Position numbers and translations under genes: made by a program. Shown here in pieces: positions 32,710 to 35,491 of a DNA stretch of 35,491 bases. The DNA is taken from the NCBI GenBank assembly GCA_009781185.1, contig WQYP01000025.1, positions 1 through 35,491 of the forward strand, in the 5' to 3' direction. The DNA comes from Phycisphaerales bacterium (GTDB lineage Bacteria > Planctomycetota > Phycisphaerae > WQYP01). Position 1 is the stretch's first letter. Every line of letters starts with the position of its first letter. Below the pieces are notes generated by a model. That model saw nothing but the letters and a program-made list of their open reading frames with translations, did no database searches and had not been told where the DNA came from.

Positions 32710-34128
32710 TCATCGGCGAAGGATCGCAAAGTATCCGCCGTCGCGCATGGCGGTTGCGGCGGACGTGAGCGAGGGAAGAGTGAGTAGTTCCTGGATGAGA
32801 GTCAGCGGGATTGTGCATGAAGCCAAAAACATTTTGATGAGGTCGCTGTTCTCCGCGGAGTCGATGGAGCAGGTGGAGTAGAGAAGCGTTCCGCCGGAGG
32901 CGAGGAGATGCACGCTTTGCGTGAGAAGTTTGGTTTGCAGTTGAGCCAGGGCGGAGCGATCCAGAGTCGGCCAACGCCAGCGTGACTGGACTCGCTTGGC
33001 AAAAACGCCGGTGTTCGAGCAGGGAACGTCGGCGAGGATCAGATCGTATCGTTCGTCGGTAGGAGGGATGAGCGATTGGGCGGACCGGGTGGTGATATTT
33101 TTCATGCCGAGGTTCTTGGCTCGGATTTCGAGAAGGCCCAGGACGAGCGGATTGGTATCGGCCGCGGTGATGCGAGCTTCTGGAAATGCCGCGGCTAGCT
33201 GGATGGTCTTGGTGCCCATGCCGGCGCAGAGATCCAGAATCGACGACGGCACCGGAAATTGGCCCGCTGCGAAAGTACGCACAGGTTTCGCGGCCGTGGG
33301 ATCCTGCGGAGAAAGCGGCCCTCTTTGAACGAGTGCTTCGATGGCAGGATTCCAGCCTTTGGATGCGACGAAAAAACCGGGGATTTCGTGTGGGATCAAC
33401 CCCTCAGAGACGCGACCGTCAGGGAGCGACCGTGCGGCAACTTGGCAATGGGGCCTGTCGTTCCCTAACGGTCGCGGCTCGAATTGGTCGGCGCTGTCGC
33501 TGCGGAGCGTGATCACGGGACGCAGATTATTGCGGAGGAGTAATTCGCCTGCCTGCGATTGCCCGTAGATGTTGCGGAGGTGCTCCACGTAGGGGATCGG
33601 ATGGGAGCGGACCTGGGCGAGGTGGCCAATGGGGTTGGACTGCGGATCGAGGAAAATGTTCTCATTGAAAGTGAGTTGGCTGGTGAAATCGAGAGCGAAG
33701 CTGCGGCGGGAGAGTGTGGCGTTCGTTCGTGGCGTAACAGTAGGCTGGAGTCGGGTAATACCGCGGAGAACGGCGTTCACCAAACCGGCAGACTTCACAG
33801 TCTCCTGATGTTTCTTGGCAAGGCTCACAGTCGTATCAACGGCAGCATAATCCGTGGTCCCACGCTGAAACAAAAGCTGATAAGCGCCCAACCAAAGCAG
33901 GGCGCGAACATTCTGCTGGAGCGAATCGAGCGGCTGCCTGAGTCGCGAAGCAATCACAGCATCCAGCGCTCCTCGCCAACGAATAATGCCATTGAGCAAA
34001 TCAACGAAGAACGCCCGATCTCGCGGAGAAAGAGCAAGTTCGCTGGACCGTTCCGGCAGCAGCGGCGGATCGCTGAGATTCGTCCAGCGACGCAGATGAA
34101 AAAGAGCAATGTCACGAGCTGAAGGCAT
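32710..34128 (-). CDS. rsmB: 16S rRNA m5C967 methyltransferase (RsmB/NOP family)
   Basis: The protein has 472 residues. An N-terminal NusB-like helical domain (FLHLRRW-like start through LLLRNNLRPVITL) is followed by the methyltransferase. SAM-binding LDLCAGMGTKTIQLA is seen, then motif IV ADVPCSNTG (Cys 370) and motif VI YSTCSIDSAEN (nucleophilic Cys 420). Between the domains, residues about 217-241 are coded by a 74-base palindromic repeat (33407-33480) that keeps the frame open. That stretch, FEPRPLGNDRPHCQVAARSL onward, has no counterpart in the family. It probably forms a surface loop. The catalytic residues are intact, so the protein may still be active. Confidence 0.88.
   Translation of the reverse strand: MPSARDIALFHLRRWTNLSDPPLLPERSSELALSPRDRAFFVDLLNGIIRWRGALDAVIASRLRQPLDSLQQNVRALLWLGAYQLLFQRGTTDYAAVDTTVSLAKKHQETVKSAGLVNAVLRGITRLQPTVTPRTNATLSRRSFALDFTSQLTFNENIFLDPQSNPIGHLAQVRSHPIPYVEHLRNIYGQSQAGELLLRNNLRPVITLRSDSADQFEPRPLGNDRPHCQVAARSLPDGRVSEGLIPHEIPGFFVASKGWNPAIEALVQRGPLSPQDPTAAKPVRTFAAGQFPVPSSILDLCAGMGTKTIQLAAAFPEARITAADTNPLVLGLLEIRAKNLGMKNITTRSAQSLIPPTDERYDLILADVPCSNTGVFAKRVQSRWRWPTLDRSALAQLQTKLLTQSVHLLASGGTLLYSTCSIDSAENSDLIKMFLASCTIPLTLIQELLTLPSLTSAATAMRDGGYFAILRR
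33407..33480. repeat. GAGCCGCGACCGT palindromic repeat, copy C, inside rsmB
   Basis: GAGACGCGACCGTCAGGGAG faces CCCTAACGGTCGCGGCTC. The loop (CGACCGTGCGGCAA...) matches copy A at 23839-23916. It lies wholly within the rsmB reading frame. Confidence 0.85.
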
Positions 34129-34144
34129 AAAAAATCCTGAAAAA

Positions 34145-34214
34145 CTGGAAGCCAGAAGCCAGTAGTCGGAAGCCGGAAGGCTTCAAATTTCTGGCTTCTG
34201 GCTTCTGGCTTCTA
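34145..34214. repeat. CTGGAAGCCAGAAGCCAG / CTGGCTTCTGGCTTC inverted minisatellite
   Basis: Units of GAAGCCA run forward at 34147-34162 and in reverse complement at 34191-34214. The right half codes for the last residues (EARSQKPEI) and the stop of the histidine kinase gene. Confidence 0.8.
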
Positions 34215-34950
34215 GCTTCTTCACACTGGGTAATTCGATGCGGAAGCTGGTGCCGTGTCCGGGTTCGGACTGGACGGTGATGAGACCGTTGTGCTCTTCG
34301 ATGATGCGTCGGGTGGTGGGGAGGCCAAGACCTGTACCGCCTTTTTTGGTCGTGAAGTAGGCGTCGAAAATGCGGGGGAGGTTCTCGGGCGAGATGCCCA
34401 TGCCCGTGTCGGAAACGTACAGGATGACCTTGTCCTTGGCTGCGATGGTCCGAACGAGCAGATCGCCTCCTTGCGACATCGCCTGCACCGCGTTGAGCAG
34501 AAGATTGAGCAGCGCTTGCTTGAAAAGGTTGGAATCCAGGCGGCTGTGCGGATCTTCCGGAGCCAGAGCGGTCAGCACGCGGACCTTGGAGGCCTGAGCC
34601 TGCGGGTGAATGAAGTCGATGAGATCCTCAATAAGAGAATTCACGGAGATGTTTTCAGGCCGGAGCTCAATGCGACCGGCGAACCGCAGAAAATCGTCCA
34701 GAGTCTGCTTGAGACGGTCTGCTTCCTTCTTCAGCGTCGCAAGGCGAGTCAGCGAACGCCGCGCACCGGGAAGATCAGCGAGGTCTTCTTCCATCAACTC
34801 AAGGTTAAGCTTGAGCGTCGAAAGCGGATTCTTGAGTTCGTGCGCGAGCCCCGCGGCAAGTTTGCCCATCTCCGCAAGCTGACTGGTACGCGCAAGACGC
34901 TCATTCTCACGACGAACGCGGCGGGGAGGTTTTGTTTCTTCGGGCATCAT
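34183..34950 (-). CDS. Sensor histidine kinase (short, cytosolic)
   Basis: The protein has 255 residues from ATG 34950, or 34947 three bases on. The H-box [14 protein letters not shown] puts the phosphoaccepting His at residue 37. The N-box [17 protein letters not shown]1 [10 protein letters not shown]-box [12 protein letters not shown] and G2 [12 protein letters not shown] are complete. No sensor domain precedes the HisKA helix, so input must come from a partner protein. The C-terminal [12 protein letters not shown] is derived from a repeat, not from the kinase family. It is divergent from rpmA. A TACAAT box six bases before the ATG suggests a leaderless start, but this is weak. Confidence 0.9.
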   Translation of the reverse strand: MMPEETKPPRRVRRENERLARTSQLAEMGKLAAGLAHELKNPLSTLKLNLELMEEDLADLPGARRSLTRLATLKKEADRLKQTLDDFLRFAGRIELRPENISVNSLIEDLIDFIHPQAQASKVRVLTALAPEDPHSRLDSNLFKQALLNLLLNAVQAMSQGGDLLVRTIAAKDKVILYVSDTGMGISPENLPRIFDAYFTTKKGGTGLGLPTTRRIIEEHNGLITVQSEPGHGTSFRIELPSVKKLEARSQKPEI

Positions 34951-34957
34951 TCTGCCA

Positions 34958-34986
34958 TTGTAGCGGGAAATCCGTTCGGTTATACT
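34958..34986 (+). promoter_or_regulatory. Promoter of rpmA
   Basis: TTGTAG (34958-34963) and TATACT (34981-34986) have the ideal 17-base spacing. The implied start near 34993 leaves a 5' untranslated region of about 36 bases with AAAGGA. Confidence 0.65.
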
Positions 34987-35028
34987 ACCCGGTTCGACAA
35001 AACGCAGGCTTTTCAAAGGAACATTGTC

Positions 35029-35286
35029 ATGGCACATAAAAAAGGTCAAGGCTCCACACGCAACGGACGGGATTCCAAGCCCAAGTATCTGGGCGTCAAG
35101 GCGTATGCCGGTGAACTCGTAACCACCGGCTCGATCCTCGTCCGCCAAAACGGCACCAAGTTCAAGGCCGGCAAAAACGTCGCCGTGGCACGCAACGATT
35201 CGCTCTTCGCGATGACCGACGGCAAAGTGAAGTACGCCAACTACAAAGTTTCGGTGGAACCGGTGGCAGAGGCGACAGCCGGCTGA
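35029..35286 (+). CDS. rpmA: 50S ribosomal protein L27
   Basis: The protein has 85 residues from ATG 35029, with AAAGGA eight bases upstream. The start [20 protein letters not shown] is the L27 signature; its N-terminal tail reaches the peptidyl transferase centre. The rest ([40 protein letters not shown]) is standard. It has no cleaved N-terminal extension of the Firmicutes kind. The usual partner rplU (L21) is not upstream, so L27 is transcribed alone, from a good promoter. Confidence 0.97.
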   Translation: MAHKKGQGSTRNGRDSKPKYLGVKAYAGELVTTGSILVRQNGTKFKAGKNVAVARNDSLFAMTDGKVKYANYKVSVEPVAEATAG

Positions 35287-35311
35287 TCATCGCTCCTCCC
35301 CCATGTCAAAT

Positions 35312-35335
35312 GGGTGTAGCCATCTTTTGTGGCAT
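35312..35335. repeat. Half copy of the GGTGTGGCCATTTTTTATGGC repeat
   Basis: GGGTGTAGCCATCTTTTGTG then GCAT matches the outer arm at 25822-25849 with several changes. Confidence 0.55.
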
Positions 35336-35346
35336 AGGCGTCAAAC

Positions 35347-35366
35347 GGAGCCCCGCATGGTAATGC
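35347..35366. repeat. Half copy of the GGAGCACCGC repeat
   Basis: GGAGCCCCGCATGGTAATGC matches 31800-31819 with one change. Confidence 0.6.
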
Positions 35367-35393
35367 TTGCTGTTCCCCCCATTTTTTGTCTCC

Positions 35394-35491
35394 TTATTCT
35401 GAGTTCAACTGAGCACCGAGCATGATGAGTTGGAAGCTCTGCCAGCCGCGCCAGGCTCGCAGCCAGCCGACAGGACCGCCGCGTTTACGGC
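35394..35491 (-). CDS. C-terminus of an unidentified gene cut by the window edge
   Basis: On the minus strand the frame reads RKRGGPVGWLRAWRGWQSFQ then LIMLGAQLNSE and TAA. It continues beyond 35491. The Trp/Arg-rich composition looks like real protein, but 31 residues are too few to name a family. Confidence 0.45.
   Translation of the reverse strand, partial: RKRGGPVGWLRAWRGWQSFQLIMLGAQLNSE

Overview
This looks like a chromosomal segment of a planctomycete-type bacterium, most plausibly near class Phycisphaerae. That placement is inferred from gene content only: two PEP-CTERM proteins, a GTP-type PEP carboxykinase, an anaerobic-sulfatase-maturase-like radical SAM enzyme, a stand-alone flagellar FliN, sparse operons, and many palindromic intergenic repeats. 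No rRNA is present, so the placement cannot be confirmed here.

Layout. Bases 1-6.9 kb form an accessory, partly decayed region. It holds a response-regulator-like gene whose receiver has lost its phosphoacceptor half, beside a degenerate partial copy of its 3' end. Next come a strongly folded RNA-like element with two U-tract terminators, a coupled 18-codon leader ORF with a zinc-ribbon membrane protein, and a lipoprotein with a long coiled coil. Three gene remnants follow: a DUF4062/GHKL protein cut at its N-box, a thioredoxin-like lipoprotein cut mid-domain, and a fragment on the opposite strand. From about 6.9 kb the genes look intact. An ABC exporter (HlyD adaptor, ATPase, permease) lies on the minus strand, followed by an MFS transporter, an orphan histidine kinase, fliN, a PEP-CTERM protein and pckG. 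Then come topA, an isochorismatase-like protein without the usual cysteine, a short SecA-like ATPase, a two-helix mini membrane protein and tRNA-Arg(TCG). A zinc-ribbon membrane protein, an unknown conserved-looking gene, the CoaC flavoprotein and a second PEP-CTERM protein follow. The ilvB-lipoprotein-ilvN cluster, a radical SAM maturase fused to a SEC-C motif, an acyl-carrier-protein-like protein, a SprT-like metalloprotease, rsmB, a second histidine kinase and rpmA complete the window. The C-terminus of one more gene runs off the right edge.

The most striking pattern is the number of short palindromic repeat families, about a dozen, and how they meet genes. One family supplies the TAG stop codon of two consecutive ABC-exporter genes. 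Another sits inside the rsmB reading frame. A third supplies the last residues of a histidine kinase. A 12-base repeat codes for a low-complexity stretch in the response-regulator-like protein. Several copies are nested. Functions are assigned from motifs seen in the translated sequence; no database search was possible.
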